Shown: positions 1 through 7,833 of the stretch, one piece after another | How the letters are laid out: each line of letters begins with the position of its first letter | How positions within the stretch are numbered: position 1 is the first letter of the stretch | Assembly: GCA_964632995.1 (NCBI GenBank) | Contig: CAZWDL010000099.1 | Coordinates: forward strand, 1-28,762 | Reading direction: 5' to 3' | Source: CAZWDL01 sp964632995 | GTDB taxonomy: Bacteria; Bacteroidota; Bacteroidia; Chitinophagales; Saprospiraceae | Length of the DNA: 28,762 nucleotides | Program-made: the position numbers and the translations under genes | The notes under the pieces: generated by a model | Told to the model about the DNA's origin: nothing | Database searches by the model: none | What the model saw: the letters and a program-made list of their open reading frames with translations, nothing else

Positions 1-2273
1 ACCACCACGTCGGCCGCGGCAGCGGCGCCAACTCCATCGTCGCCTACTGCCTGCGCATCACCGACGTCGACCCGCTGGAGCTCGACCTCTACTTCGAGCG
101 CTTCATCAACCCCTACCGTACTTCGCCCCCCGATTTCGATATCGACTTTTCCTGGGACGAGCGCGACGACGTCACCGATTACATTTTCAAGCGCTACGGA
201 CGCGACTACACCGCGCTGCTGGCTACCTACAGCACCTTTCAGGGGCGCGCCGTAGTACGGGAGCTGGGGAAGGTGTTCGGTCTTCCCAAGGCGGAAATCG
301 ACAAGATCGTCGCCGATCCTCTGCAGCCGGAGCGCCACCACGCGCTGGCCAAAGATATCATCCATTACGGCCGCCGGATCGAGGGCTTTCCCAACCACCT
401 GTCGATTCACGCCGGCGGCATCCTCATTTCCGAAAGGCCAATCTACTACCACAGCGCCCTGCAGATGATGCCCAAGGGCTTCCCGATTGCCCACTTCGAC
501 ATGTACCACGCCGAGGAGCTGGGTTTCCACAAATTCGATGTGCTCAGTCAGCGCGGCCTCGGTCATATCAAGGACGCCGTCGACCTCGTCAAGCGCAACC
601 GGGGCAAAGCCGTCGACATCCACGACGTGGAGCGGATCAAGCAGGACGAACGGGTACGCGCGCAACTGCGCTCGGCCAATTGCATGGGCTGCTTCTACAT
701 CGAGTCGCCGGCCATGCGGGGGTTGCTCAGCAAGCTGCGCTGCGACAACTACGTGCACCTGGTCGCCGCCAGCTCCATCATCCGGCCCGGTGTGGCCCGC
801 TCGGGCATGATGCGCGAGTACATCCGCCGCTTCCACGCTCCGCACAGCTTCGAGTACCTGCACCTGGTATTCGAGGAGCAGCTCGGCGAAACCTTCGGCG
901 TAATGGTGTACCAGGAGGACGTCATGAAGATCGTCCACCACTTCGCCGGCCTGGATCTCGACGAATCCGATGTGCTGCGCCGCATTATGAGTGGAAAGAA
1001 GCACCGGGGCGATACCTTTGAGAACCTCAAAAAGAAATATTTCGATAACTGCCGTCAGCGCGGCTATCCTGAAGAATTAATCCAAGAGGTCTGGCGGCAG
1101 ATCGAAAGCTTTTCAGGCTATTCCTTCTGCAAAGCCCACTCGGCCAGCTTCGCCGTGGAGAGCTTTCAGAGTCTTTATCTGAAGACCTACTTTCCCCTCG
1201 AATTTATGGTGGCCGTGATCAACAACTTCGGCGGCTTCTACGCCGTCGAATTCTACGTGCACGAAGCGCGTATGGCCGGCGCCCGCATCCACGCCCCCTG
1301 CGTCAACCACAGCCTCCTGCTGACGACAATAGAAGGAGAAGACATCTATCTGGGCTTTGTGCACCTGCAGGGCATGGAACGCCTCGCAGCGCACCGCATC
1401 GTCGCCGAGCGGGCCCGCGGCGGCCGCTTCCGCGACCTGGCCGACTTCGTCAACCGGGTCAATATCAGCGGCGAGCAGCTTGACATCCTAATCCGCATCG
1501 ATGCCTTTCGCTTCACCGGCCGGAATAAGTATGAGCTGATGTGGGAGAAGAGTGCGGTTTTTAATCCCAACGGACAGGAAAGAGGAACCTTGTCCTTATT
1601 TGATGACCAGGAAGGGAGGGGAAAGTCGGAAGTCGGAAAGCGGAAGTCGGAAAGGCTGACAGTATCCTCGTCGCTTCGCGACGAGGTTCGTAATAAGTCG
1701 GAAAGCGAAAGTCGGAAAGCGGAAAGAGAAAATACGAAAGAGAAAAACAACGCTCCCGATGGAGCCGGCGAAGAGCGGATGGCGAACAGCGAATCGCCGG
1801 CAGCGCAACGCCTTTCTCCTTTCCGACTTCCGACTACCGACTTGCGCTTTCCGACTTCCGACTTCCGACTTGAGATCGGGTCTTACGATCAGGCCTTCGA
1901 CGAAATCGAGCTGCTGGGCTTTCCGCTGTGTTCGCCTTTTGAATTGCTCGCCGACGGCGCAGCGGGAGCTGACTGTGTGCGGGTACGGAACCTACCACAG
2001 GCGAGGGGGCGTCTCGTACGCATTCGGGGCTACTACGTCTGCCAGAAAAAGGTACGAACAGTGAAGGGCCGGCTGATGGCTTTCGGCACCTGGATCGACA
2101 AGGACGGCGCCTTCTTCGACACGACCCATTTCCCCAATTTTCTGGAACGCTTCCCCTTTCGGGGAAAGGGGATCTATCTGATCGAGGGCAAGGTAGTGGA
2201 AGAGTACGGATACTACAGCCTGGAGGTGATCCGGATGGACAGGCTGGCGTACGTGCGGGATGAAAGATATTGA
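1..2273 (+). CDS. dnaE: DNA polymerase III alpha subunit (DnaE), 3' part
   Basis: Catalytic alpha subunit of a C-family replicative or translesion DNA polymerase. The gene enters from the left edge; codons are in frame from base 3 and about 757 residues are visible. The palm is recognisable from GRGSGANSIVAYCL through PDFDIDF, which carries two catalytic aspartates. Further on are the FGVMVYQEDVMKI segment and the fingers segment YSFCKAHSASFAVESFQSLY. A C-terminal OB-fold-like part follows (RGRLVRIRGYYVCQKK). The sequence resembles the shorter second DnaE of Bacteroidota, which often sits beside imuA and dinB genes; those would lie off the left edge, so this link is inference. About 85 residues rich in Ser, Arg, Lys and Glu (bases ~1616-1872) interrupt the linker after LSLFDDQ and before EIGSYDQAFDEIELLGFPL. 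The DNA there is repeat sequence, read in frame. The gene is convergent with the DUF4412 gene. Confidence 0.95.
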   Translation, partial: HHVGRGSGANSIVAYCLRITDVDPLELDLYFERFINPYRTSPPDFDIDFSWDERDDVTDYIFKRYGRDYTALLATYSTFQGRAVVRELGKVFGLPKAEIDKIVADPLQPERHHALAKDIIHYGRRIEGFPNHLSIHAGGILISERPIYYHSALQMMPKGFPIAHFDMYHAEELGFHKFDVLSQRGLGHIKDAVDLVKRNRGKAVDIHDVERIKQDERVRAQLRSANCMGCFYIESPAMRGLLSKLRCDNYVHLVAASSIIRPGVARSGMMREYIRRFHAPHSFEYLHLVFEEQLGETFGVMVYQEDVMKIVHHFAGLDLDESDVLRRIMSGKKHRGDTFENLKKKYFDNCRQRGYPEELIQEVWRQIESFSGYSFCKAHSASFAVESFQSLYLKTYFPLEFMVAVINNFGGFYAVEFYVHEARMAGARIHAPCVNHSLLLTTIEGEDIYLGFVHLQGMERLAAHRIVAERARGGRFRDLADFVNRVNISGEQLDILIRIDAFRFTGRNKYELMWEKSAVFNPNGQERGTLSLFDDQEGRGKSEVGKRKSERLTVSSSLRDEVRNKSESESRKAERENTKEKNNAPDGAGEERMANSESPAAQRLSPFRLPTTDLRFPTSDFRLEIGSYDQAFDEIELLGFPLCSPFELLADGAAGADCVRVRNLPQARGRLVRIRGYYVCQKKVRTVKGRLMAFGTWIDKDGAFFDTTHFPNFLERFPFRGKGIYLIEGKVVEEYGYYSLEVIRMDRLAYVRDERY
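1616..1872. repeat. Inverted repeat block inserted in frame in dnaE
   Basis: The left end (~1618-1658) is built of AGTCGGA-type units (AAGTCGGAAGTCGGAAAG). The right end (~1810-1871) is built of the complement (CTTTCCGACTTCCGACTT), giving long imperfect inverted arms. Between them lie a perfect hairpin at 1666-1686 (CCTCGTCGC-TTC-GCGACGAGG) and another with 8-bp arms at 1764-1801 (GCCGGCGA/TCGCCGGC). The block is translated without a stop. Both flanks align naturally to one another as DnaE linker, so the block looks inserted. Confidence 0.8.
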
Positions 2274-2440
2274 AAGTTTAGAAGTTTAGCCGCTCGCCCT
2301 TCCTACGAACCGTCCGGTCGGGCTTTGCTGGTTTAGGAGTTTAGCAGATCTGAAAATGAGATTCCCGGTTTCAGATCTGCTAAACTCCTAAACAGCCGCG
2401 CCCAGCGGGCCGCGGCGCTAAACTTCTAAACTCTAAACTT
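2274..2440. repeat. Nested inverted repeat between convergent genes
   Basis: The inner arms 2331-2355 and 2369-2393 are perfect 25-bp reverse complements around a 13-base loop. Outer arms flank them: AAGTTTAGAAGTTTAGC at 2274-2290 and GCTAAACTTCTAAAC from 2417. The unit TTTAGAAG/TTTAGGAG recurs throughout. The element fills the whole gap between the dnaE stop and the stop of the convergent DUF4412 gene, so it may act as a bidirectional terminator or as a structured spacer. There is no long T tract. Confidence 0.85.
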
Positions 2441-3128
2441 AATTGCCCATGCCGCCCATCTTCATCAGCTCTTCGAAGTCCTTGACGGTATAGTCTTTCG
2501 GACGATCGAAGGTGTTGGCGGGGACCTTATCAAAATTGAGATCGGAGACAGTCATGATCATAGTAGCGTTCATGCCGGGGATGCTCACCTCGGTGCTCAT
2601 GGGGAAGCCGGGGATTTTGCCGTTGGCCATGGCGCCGCCCATTTGCTGCAGGCCGGGGGCTTTAATCTCAGGGGCTTTGAGTTCTTTGGTGACCCACATA
2701 TACTGGGTCATTTCCTGGCCGTTTTGCGTCATGATCATTTTGTATCGCTGACAGTCGTAGCCGAGAATTTCTTTTTGTTCGTCCATTTCGGTGACCTCCT
2801 TGACATCGGCCTGCTCCACCTGCTGCTCATCCAGCTTCATCACGTAGACAGACTTCTGCGCGTCCTGCACGACGAAGGCTTCACCGGCTTTGCCGTTGAC
2901 GATAATCTTGCCCATCATGCTGGCCATCATGCCGCCTTTCATCTCGGTCATCATGCTTTCATCACCGTATTTGATGATCATGGACTGCGGCATCATGGAT
3001 TTCATCATTTCGGCATTGTCGCCCTTTACTTCGTAGGTGTAGGTGACGGTGCCCTGAAAGGTTTTCTGGGCGCCGGCGCTGAAGACGGCGAAGAGGAAGA
3101 GAACGAGGTAGGTTACTGATTTTTTCAT
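2439..3128 (-). CDS. DUF4412 domain exported protein
   Basis: A 229-residue protein. It has an N-terminal signal peptide (MKKSVTYLVLFLFAVFSAGA, probable cleavage before QKTF) followed by one domain. The body reads as a DUF4412 protein: a VTYTYEVKG start, a methionine-rich stretch, and a later LGYDCQRYKMIM segment that matches the usual 'converted from its original form' motif of this family. Members are periplasmic or outer-membrane-associated and have no established biochemical role. Composition is rich in Met and Lys. The ATG start is supported by the signal peptide that begins there. It is the last gene of a minus-strand group, but the 297-base gap upstream, which holds a large palindrome, suggests it is transcribed on its own. 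Confidence 0.8.
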   Translation of the reverse strand: MKKSVTYLVLFLFAVFSAGAQKTFQGTVTYTYEVKGDNAEMMKSMMPQSMIIKYGDESMMTEMKGGMMASMMGKIIVNGKAGEAFVVQDAQKSVYVMKLDEQQVEQADVKEVTEMDEQKEILGYDCQRYKMIMTQNGQEMTQYMWVTKELKAPEIKAPGLQQMGGAMANGKIPGFPMSTEVSIPGMNATMIMTVSDLNFDKVPANTFDRPKDYTVKDFEELMKMGGMGN

Positions 3129-3305
3129 GTTACAGTGTTCAGTGTTGGTTAATGATTAAATAAACGAATGAAGGGCACGCTTATTTCGCCACGCGATGGA
3201 CGCGAAGAAATAATTGCACGGCTTCGGTGCAGGGACAACCTCGGTTGGAAAATATAGAGAAAGAATAGCTCAAATTTAAGGAGAAAACGGGAGGGATGCA
3301 AGTAT

Positions 3306-3375
3306 TCACTGTTCAAGGCCGGCTCATACGTAGGGCGGGGCCCCGCCCTACGTATGAGCCGGCCTTGAACAGTGA
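3306..3375. repeat. 70-bp perfect palindrome, no spacer
   Basis: Each half is 35 bases and the centre lies between 3340 and 3341 (GCGGGG/CCCCGC). Every base pairs, from T3306 with A3375 inward. The left arm carries ACTGTTCAAGGCCGG and the right arm CCGGCCTTGAACAGT. It sits between two minus-strand genes, after the stop of the helical protein and before the DUF4412 start. The remainder of 3129-3425 holds short low-complexity pieces (for example a TTATTTCGC / GCGAAGAAATAA pair near 3180) and no gene that I can support. Confidence 0.95.
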
Positions 3376-3425
3376 GCAGCTCTCAGGAACTGGCCAAAAA
3401 CGGAAAATTATTATCAGCCAATTCC

Positions 3426-3830
3426 TTAATCGGCGTGCGGTCGGTCGCTGCGGTTGTCGGGGTCTACCGATTTACCGCTGTAGTCCTGAGGTTTGGGGTT
3501 TTTCTTTTGGCGTTGCTTTTCGGTGAGCACGCGGTCGGGTACGTTTTCTACTTCGGGGAGTTCTTTGACGTAATTTTCCAGTTGTTCGGCCAGCTCCGGG
3601 TGCGCTTCCAGGCCGTTTTCCAGCGCGACGCGGGCGCGGTCGCGAATTTCTTTCTCGTCGGGATACTTGACCAGCAGTTTCAGCTTTTCGATGTCCTTGT
3701 CTTCGGTGACCAGCGCATTGATCAGTTCCCAGAGTTTTTTACCGGCGCCCTGGCTAAGGGGCTGCTCCGCTTCGATCAGGTAGGGCGTGACGACGGAGAT
3801 AGCGGTTGATGCAAGTTTTTTCGTATCCAT
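3426..3830 (-). CDS. Small helical protein of unknown function
   Basis: 134 residues with no signal peptide and no membrane segment. Residues 1-95 are predicted mostly helical by eye; the rest is a polar, probably disordered tail (KQRQKKNPKPQDYSGK onward). The pattern of a short hydrophobic start (ASTAISVVTPYLIEA), then KLWELINAL, then acidic helices with HPELAEQLENYVKEL, resembles the small N-terminal helical modules often found alone or ahead of effector domains in cyanobacteria and Bacteroidota. That comparison is from memory and is not proof of function. It is followed by the 70-bp palindrome and preceded by a repeat-rich gap. I cannot name a function. Confidence 0.6.
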   Translation of the reverse strand: MDTKKLASTAISVVTPYLIEAEQPLSQGAGKKLWELINALVTEDKDIEKLKLLVKYPDEKEIRDRARVALENGLEAHPELAEQLENYVKELPEVENVPDRVLTEKQRQKKNPKPQDYSGKSVDPDNRSDRPHAD

Positions 3831-3967
3831 GTAAGCGTGTGATTTTAGTTTGCGGAAACGAATATCGCTTCGGCGAAGAGGCGGGAATCCGTGAAAATCC
3901 GGTTTCTTCTCTCCTTCTATAATAAGGATAGTTGGAGGTGAGGTGTTCAGTTGTCAACTCAAACCGG

Positions 3968-4107
3968 CGCTTCGCTATTCGCAGTTTGCTATTCGCGGCT
4001 TAGCAGGGCTGGCCAAGCAGGCGCCGGGCATAGCCGGGCTTTGCTGAGCTTTGCCAGTTGCGCGTCAAAGCTTGACAGAGCAGCGAGCAGCGAAGAGCGA
4101 AGAACGG
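3968..4107. repeat. Imperfect inverted repeat, AGCGAATAGCGAA type
   Basis: The left side reads CTTCGCTATTCGCAGTTTGC (from ~3970). The right side reads GAGCAGCGAGCAGCGAAGAG (from ~4078), which is close to its reverse complement. Inner pairs such as TTAGCAGGGC and GCTTTGCTGA add to the fold. It occupies most of the gap 3831-4113 downstream of the permease remnant and contains no gene that I can support. Confidence 0.55.
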
Positions 4108-4113
4108 TCGGCA

Positions 4114-4497
4114 CTACAGGTCTTTGCCCCGGAAGATACGAACCGCCCCCCAGAGCGGCAGGGCGGTCCAGGCCAGGAGGACTGTAATGGTGACGGCCCA
4201 GCCCTGGGCGCTGCCCAGGAAATCGCGGAATACCTCTCCGGAGTGGCCCATCAGGGCGGCGGTGTCCATGCGGGTAATGATGAGCATGCGGCCCACATCG
4301 ATGGGGTTGAGCATGGTGAGGCTCAGCATGGCCTTTTCCGGCCGGTTCTCCAGCAGGAACAGCCCCAGCATGAAGGGCAGCAGTATAAGCGCATAAGCCA
4401 GCACAATCTGGGTTAACCTGACGGCCTGAGGGCTTTGCGCCCCCTGCGCCTCTGCGCAGGGCTCAAAAAACTCTTTTCGCGCAAGCGAAATGTTCAC
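4114..4497 (-). pseudogene. ABC-2 type permease fragment (NosY-like), 5' truncated
   Basis: Only about the last 100 residues of an ABC-2 transporter permease remain: a hydrophobic helix (IVLAYALILLPFMLGLFLL), the family-like segment LNPIDVGRMLIITRMD...ALMG, a second helix (WAVTITVLLAWTALPLWGAV) and a typical RIFRGKDL end. A full permease would be about 250 residues or more with five to six helices. The open frame reaches back only to a stop at 4552-4554 and its first start is GTG at 4497. The first ~20 residues derive from hairpin-rich DNA: CCCTGCGC-CTCT-GCGCAGGG at 4442-4461 and TTCGC-GCAA-GCGAA at 4475-4488. I infer that repeat DNA replaced the 5' part. No ABC ATPase gene lies nearby. A short functional protein is less likely. 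Confidence 0.7.
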
Positions 4498-4543
4498 AGT
4501 TGTGCCGGCTTGTATATTGCCGGCGCGGCGGTTTTGCGTTGGG

Positions 4544-5632
4544 CTACAGCGTCACTTTTTTACCGGTTCTGGCCGATTCGTATACAGCTTCCACCACGCG
4601 GATATCCAGCAGACCTTCCTCACCAGGCACCAGGACGGGCTGGTCGTTGAGGATAGCGAGGGCGTCGTCATCCATCTGCCGGGCTTGCTGGTTGTCGATG
4701 GTGGCATCCAGGGTAATATCACCGGAAGTGGTTCCTTTAACGCTGTTGTAGGCGGAGAAAGGCTCCAGTTCTGCTCTTCCCTCCGCGTAGATCACCTTGA
4801 GGAAATTCATGCTCATGCCGAAGCTGGTGGCGCATTGTGCGGCGGCGCCGCTGGGGAATTCCAGCTGGAAGAGGGTGGTTTCATCCACCTCGGTGTAGAT
4901 TTCCGGGCGGTTGGTAAAGTGCTGGGCCATCACCGAGATGGGTTCTTCCCCGGTGGTATAGCGGGCGGCGTTGAGCGGGTAGACGCCCATGTCGTACATG
5001 GCTCCGCCGCCCATTTCTTTTTTCTGTTTCCAGTGATCACTGCGGCCGTCGTAGTAGCCGGCCGAGGCGGTGACCAGGCGGATGGGGCCAAAGGGTTTTT
5101 CCTCCGCGATTTGCATGATGCGCTGCGTATTGGGTTCATGATGCATGCGGTAGCCGATGGAAAGCTTGACGCCGGCCTTACCGGCCGCGTCGATCATGGC
5201 CTGACATTCTCCGACGGTAAGGGCCATCGGTTTTTCACACCAGACGTGTTTGCCGGCCTGCGCCGCCCGGATGCTGTATTCGGCATGCATGGAAGGGGGC
5301 AGCACGATGTAGATGACATCGATATCGGGATTGTCTGCGACCTCGTCGAAGGTCTCGTAGTTATAAATATTTTTTTCCGGAATACCGTACTGCTCTTTCC
5401 AGCGCTCAGCCTTAGCGGGCGTACCGGTGACGATACCGGCCAGCCGGCAGTGCTCGGTCAGCTGCAGGGCGGGCGCCAGCACCTGCGTGCTGTAATAGCC
5501 CAGGCCGACCAGGGCGACGCCCAGTTTTTCCTGGTTGCGGCGACGGATGATGCTGAAGCTGGGTAAGGCCAGTGCGCCGGCGGCCAGCGCAGTGACTTGC
5601 AGGAATTCTCGGCGGGAGGAATGGTGATTCAT
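4544..5632 (-). CDS. Gfo/Idh/MocA family oxidoreductase, Tat-exported
   Basis: NAD(P)-dependent sugar-type oxidoreductase of the glucose-fructose oxidoreductase family, 362 residues from the ATG at 5632. The N-terminus has a Tat-type signal (SRREFLQVTALAAGALALPS). A Rossmann motif (GVALVGLGYYSTQVLAPAL) and the family's EKP motif (VWCEKPMALTVGE) follow. The C-terminal part has GGGAMYDMGVYPLNAARY, typical of the substrate domain. The frame stays open upstream to a start at 5722, but that would add 30 unlikely residues ahead of the Tat motif, so I chose 5632. The substrate cannot be told from sequence. Tat export suggests periplasmic action with a tightly bound cofactor, as in Zymomonas GFOR; that is inference. 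It is divergent from the retropepsin lipoprotein. Confidence 0.9.
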   Translation of the reverse strand: MNHHSSRREFLQVTALAAGALALPSFSIIRRRNQEKLGVALVGLGYYSTQVLAPALQLTEHCRLAGIVTGTPAKAERWKEQYGIPEKNIYNYETFDEVADNPDIDVIYIVLPPSMHAEYSIRAAQAGKHVWCEKPMALTVGECQAMIDAAGKAGVKLSIGYRMHHEPNTQRIMQIAEEKPFGPIRLVTASAGYYDGRSDHWKQKKEMGGGAMYDMGVYPLNAARYTTGEEPISVMAQHFTNRPEIYTEVDETTLFQLEFPSGAAAQCATSFGMSMNFLKVIYAEGRAELEPFSAYNSVKGTTSGDITLDATIDNQQARQMDDDALAILNDQPVLVPGEEGLLDIRVVEAVYESARTGKKVTL

Positions 5633-5793
5633 GATTGCAGTGTTATATGAATTTATGTTACTTAAAAATAAAAAACTGTAGGATATCTGGCGAGGTAAGT
5701 ATCTGAACAATTTTATTTTCACTTTAAAACTTAGCTCTTATCTTCGATGTTTTTTACTTCCTCGCAGAAGCGATACGAGACAAACAGCGAATA

Positions 5794-7008
5794 ATGAATA
5801 CCCCCTTCCTTTCCGGCCGCCCCCTTCTCGCCATGCTCTTACTACTGTTGACGGGCTGTTACAGTTCCCGGGAAGTGCATGTATGGGAATACGGCCGGCT
5901 TCAACCACGTTTCTTCTATGAGGTCATTCCCTTTCAGGAGGAAGCGGGGCTTATTTTCATCGAAGTGGAGCTGGAGGGAAAGATGCGAAAATTTCTTTTT
6001 GACACCGGCGCCCCCAATGTGATCAGCCGCGAGCTCAGGCAAGAGCTGGGGCTGGGCGCCACCTTTTACCGCAAGGTGCGGGATTCGAATAACCGGCGCC
6101 GCGAACTGTCGGGGGTCACCCTGGACTCACTGCGGATCGGAGAACTCTTGTTCACCGACACCCGGGCTATCGTCGCCGACCTGAACGAGGTAACCCTTTT
6201 CGACTGTCTGGACATCGACGGGTTTATCGGCGCCAACCTAATGCGGCTCGCCAAGTGGCAGATTGATTTTTCCACCCGGCGCATCACCATTAGTGATCAA
6301 ATCAGCCGGCTACCTACCGGAGGCGGCACTCCTGTTCCTTTTTCCGTCAACGGGCAGGGCACGCCCTACCTGAAGCTGGGCATTGACGGCGTTCCGGTTA
6401 AAGTGGAACTGGACTACGGCTCCACCGGTGGTTTTTCGCTGAACCGGCATCTGCTGGCCGACCTGCCTGGCGGCCGTATCGTCAACCGCTCTTTTGGTCT
6501 TTCCAGTATAGGGCTTTACGGCGGCATGGATGATACCGTCACCCATTACCGCTTCGGCCGAATACAGCTGGGCAATCTGCTTTTGCAGGATCAGGTCATC
6601 AAATTTGAAAGTAGCGGCAGCGCGCTGATCGGCACGGATGTGTTTCGCCATTTCATCGTTACCTTTGACTGGGAGCGGTACCAACTTTATCTGCAGCCGC
6701 TGCACGATTTGCCGAGGACCTACCAGGGCTTCGGTCTTGTCATCCTTCCCAGATACGGGAAAATGATCGTAGCCAGGGTGTTTGAAAACTCACCCGCCTC
6801 CCGTGCCGGGCTGCGCATCGACGACGAAGTGCGCTCGCTCAACGGGCGCCTGGCCTATACCTGGCTGGAAAACGAGGGTTGTGCGCTCTACCATTTCTTT
6901 CTGGATACCGAGTCCCTGCCCGATTCCCTGCCGTTGGAGTTTCTTCGCGACGGTGAGCTCCGGCAGGTCAGCCTGGAACCCGCCGACCTCTATCAGTACG
7001 GACGCTGA
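5794..7008 (+). CDS. Retropepsin-like aspartic protease lipoprotein with PDZ domain
   Basis: 404 residues. The lipobox LLTGC places the acylated Cys at residue 22, so the protein is probably membrane-anchored in the periplasm. Residues ~48-165 form a retropepsin-like lobe with FLFDTGAPNVIS (catalytic Asp70). Residues ~180-310 form a second lobe where the equivalent motif reads VELDYGSTGGFSL: Asp207 is kept but the Thr of DTG is replaced by Tyr. Residues ~320-400 resemble a PDZ domain (VARVFENSPASRAGLRIDDEV). The order protease lobe, protease lobe, PDZ fits a family of exported aspartyl proteases in Bacteroidota. Substrates are unknown. The gene begins about 160 bases from the divergent oxidoreductase and is followed by slyD on the same strand. 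Confidence 0.85.
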   Translation: MNTPFLSGRPLLAMLLLLLTGCYSSREVHVWEYGRLQPRFFYEVIPFQEEAGLIFIEVELEGKMRKFLFDTGAPNVISRELRQELGLGATFYRKVRDSNNRRRELSGVTLDSLRIGELLFTDTRAIVADLNEVTLFDCLDIDGFIGANLMRLAKWQIDFSTRRITISDQISRLPTGGGTPVPFSVNGQGTPYLKLGIDGVPVKVELDYGSTGGFSLNRHLLADLPGGRIVNRSFGLSSIGLYGGMDDTVTHYRFGRIQLGNLLLQDQVIKFESSGSALIGTDVFRHFIVTFDWERYQLYLQPLHDLPRTYQGFGLVILPRYGKMIVARVFENSPASRAGLRIDDEVRSLNGRLAYTWLENEGCALYHFFLDTESLPDSLPLEFLRDGELRQVSLEPADLYQYGR

Positions 7009-7148
7009 TGCTTTGCGACACTTATTAACCGCTCTTTGCTTGAAACCGGCTGAGAAAAACTACCGGGGCCCGATTATTGTTGCAATACTGGACAGGTAAT
7101 CTTAAAATACGTACCTTTCCATTTATCGTTTAATTTTAAGCTTATTTT

Positions 7149-7658
7149 ATGCAAGTTGATAAAAACAAAGTAGTGACACTTCACTACAAGCTCCACCGAG
7201 AGGATCCAGAGGGTACGCTCATTGAGAAAACTTACGGTAGTCAACCGCTCACTTTTCTATATGGCGCCGGAAACATGATTCCTGAATTTGAAAACAAGCT
7301 GGAAGGTAAGGAGCCGGGAGATGACTTTTCCTTTAGCATCGATCACGAGAACGCCTATGGGGAGTACAACCCCGAAGCCATTATCACCGTACCTATTTCC
7401 GCCTTCACGGTAGACGGCAAGATCGCCAAGGAAATTCTGGAGGAAGGTCGCCGGATTCCCATGCGGGATCGCAACGGCAACCAACTGAACGGCACCATTA
7501 AGGAAGTCAAAAAGGAAGAGGTGGTCATGGACTTTAATCATCCGCTGGCCGGCATTGATCTTTTCTTCGAAGGTGAAGTGGAAGAAGTGCGCGAAGCTAC
7601 CGAATCGGAAATTGAACACGGTCATGCCCACGGACCGGGCGGTGTGGAACACCAATGA
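7149..7658 (+). CDS. slyD: FKBP-type peptidyl-prolyl isomerase, SlyD family
   Basis: 169 residues. SlyD-type proteins catalyse cis-trans isomerisation of prolyl bonds and act as chaperones in the cytoplasm. The FKBP half is visible in VVTLHYKLHREDPEGTLIEK, PLTFLYGAGNMIPEFENKL and AYGEYNPEAIITVP. The insert-in-flap chaperone region follows (IPMRDRNGNQLNGTIKEVKK), then DFNHPLAGIDLFFEGEVEEV closes the fold. The short tail ends in HGHAHG with a final His, a reduced version of the metal-binding histidine tail of E. coli SlyD. There is no signal peptide. The ATG at 7149 begins exactly where family members start. The 140-base gap after the lipoprotein gene suggests its own promoter. Confidence 0.95.
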   Translation: MQVDKNKVVTLHYKLHREDPEGTLIEKTYGSQPLTFLYGAGNMIPEFENKLEGKEPGDDFSFSIDHENAYGEYNPEAIITVPISAFTVDGKIAKEILEEGRRIPMRDRNGNQLNGTIKEVKKEEVVMDFNHPLAGIDLFFEGEVEEVREATESEIEHGHAHGPGGVEHQ

Positions 7659-7722
7659 TTGGAAGAGGAAATCAGCAATAAGAGAAGGGAAATCGGTTTT
7701 TCTGACTCCTTGCCCTTTTCGC

Positions 7723-7776
7723 CCGAACCGTTCCTGCTCATCAAGTGGGGCCGGTTCGGTTAACCTTTCTTTTTAA
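7723..7776 (+). terminator. Possible terminator after slyD
   Basis: 8-bp arms CCGAACCG (7723-7730) and CGGTTCGG (7752-7759) are separated by 21 bases and followed by a pyrimidine- and T-rich stretch (TTAACCTTTCTTTTTAAG). The long loop weakens the call. A second small hairpin, CCCTC/GAGGG at 7778-7795, lies in the same gap between the convergent slyD and DUF2062 genes. Confidence 0.4.
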
Positions 7777-7833
7777 GCCCTCCTTTCTTTGAGGGTAGAA
7801 CCTTACCAGGCTTTGTTTAAACCAAATCATTAT

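Noticed and set aside
3306..3375. Palindrome as intrinsic terminator of the helical protein gene
   Set aside because: No T tract follows on the minus strand, and the arms are far longer than needed.
4490..5566. Plus-strand open frame of 358 codons
   Set aside because: It lies antisense to the Gfo/Idh/MocA gene, is rich in His and Gly, and shows no family.
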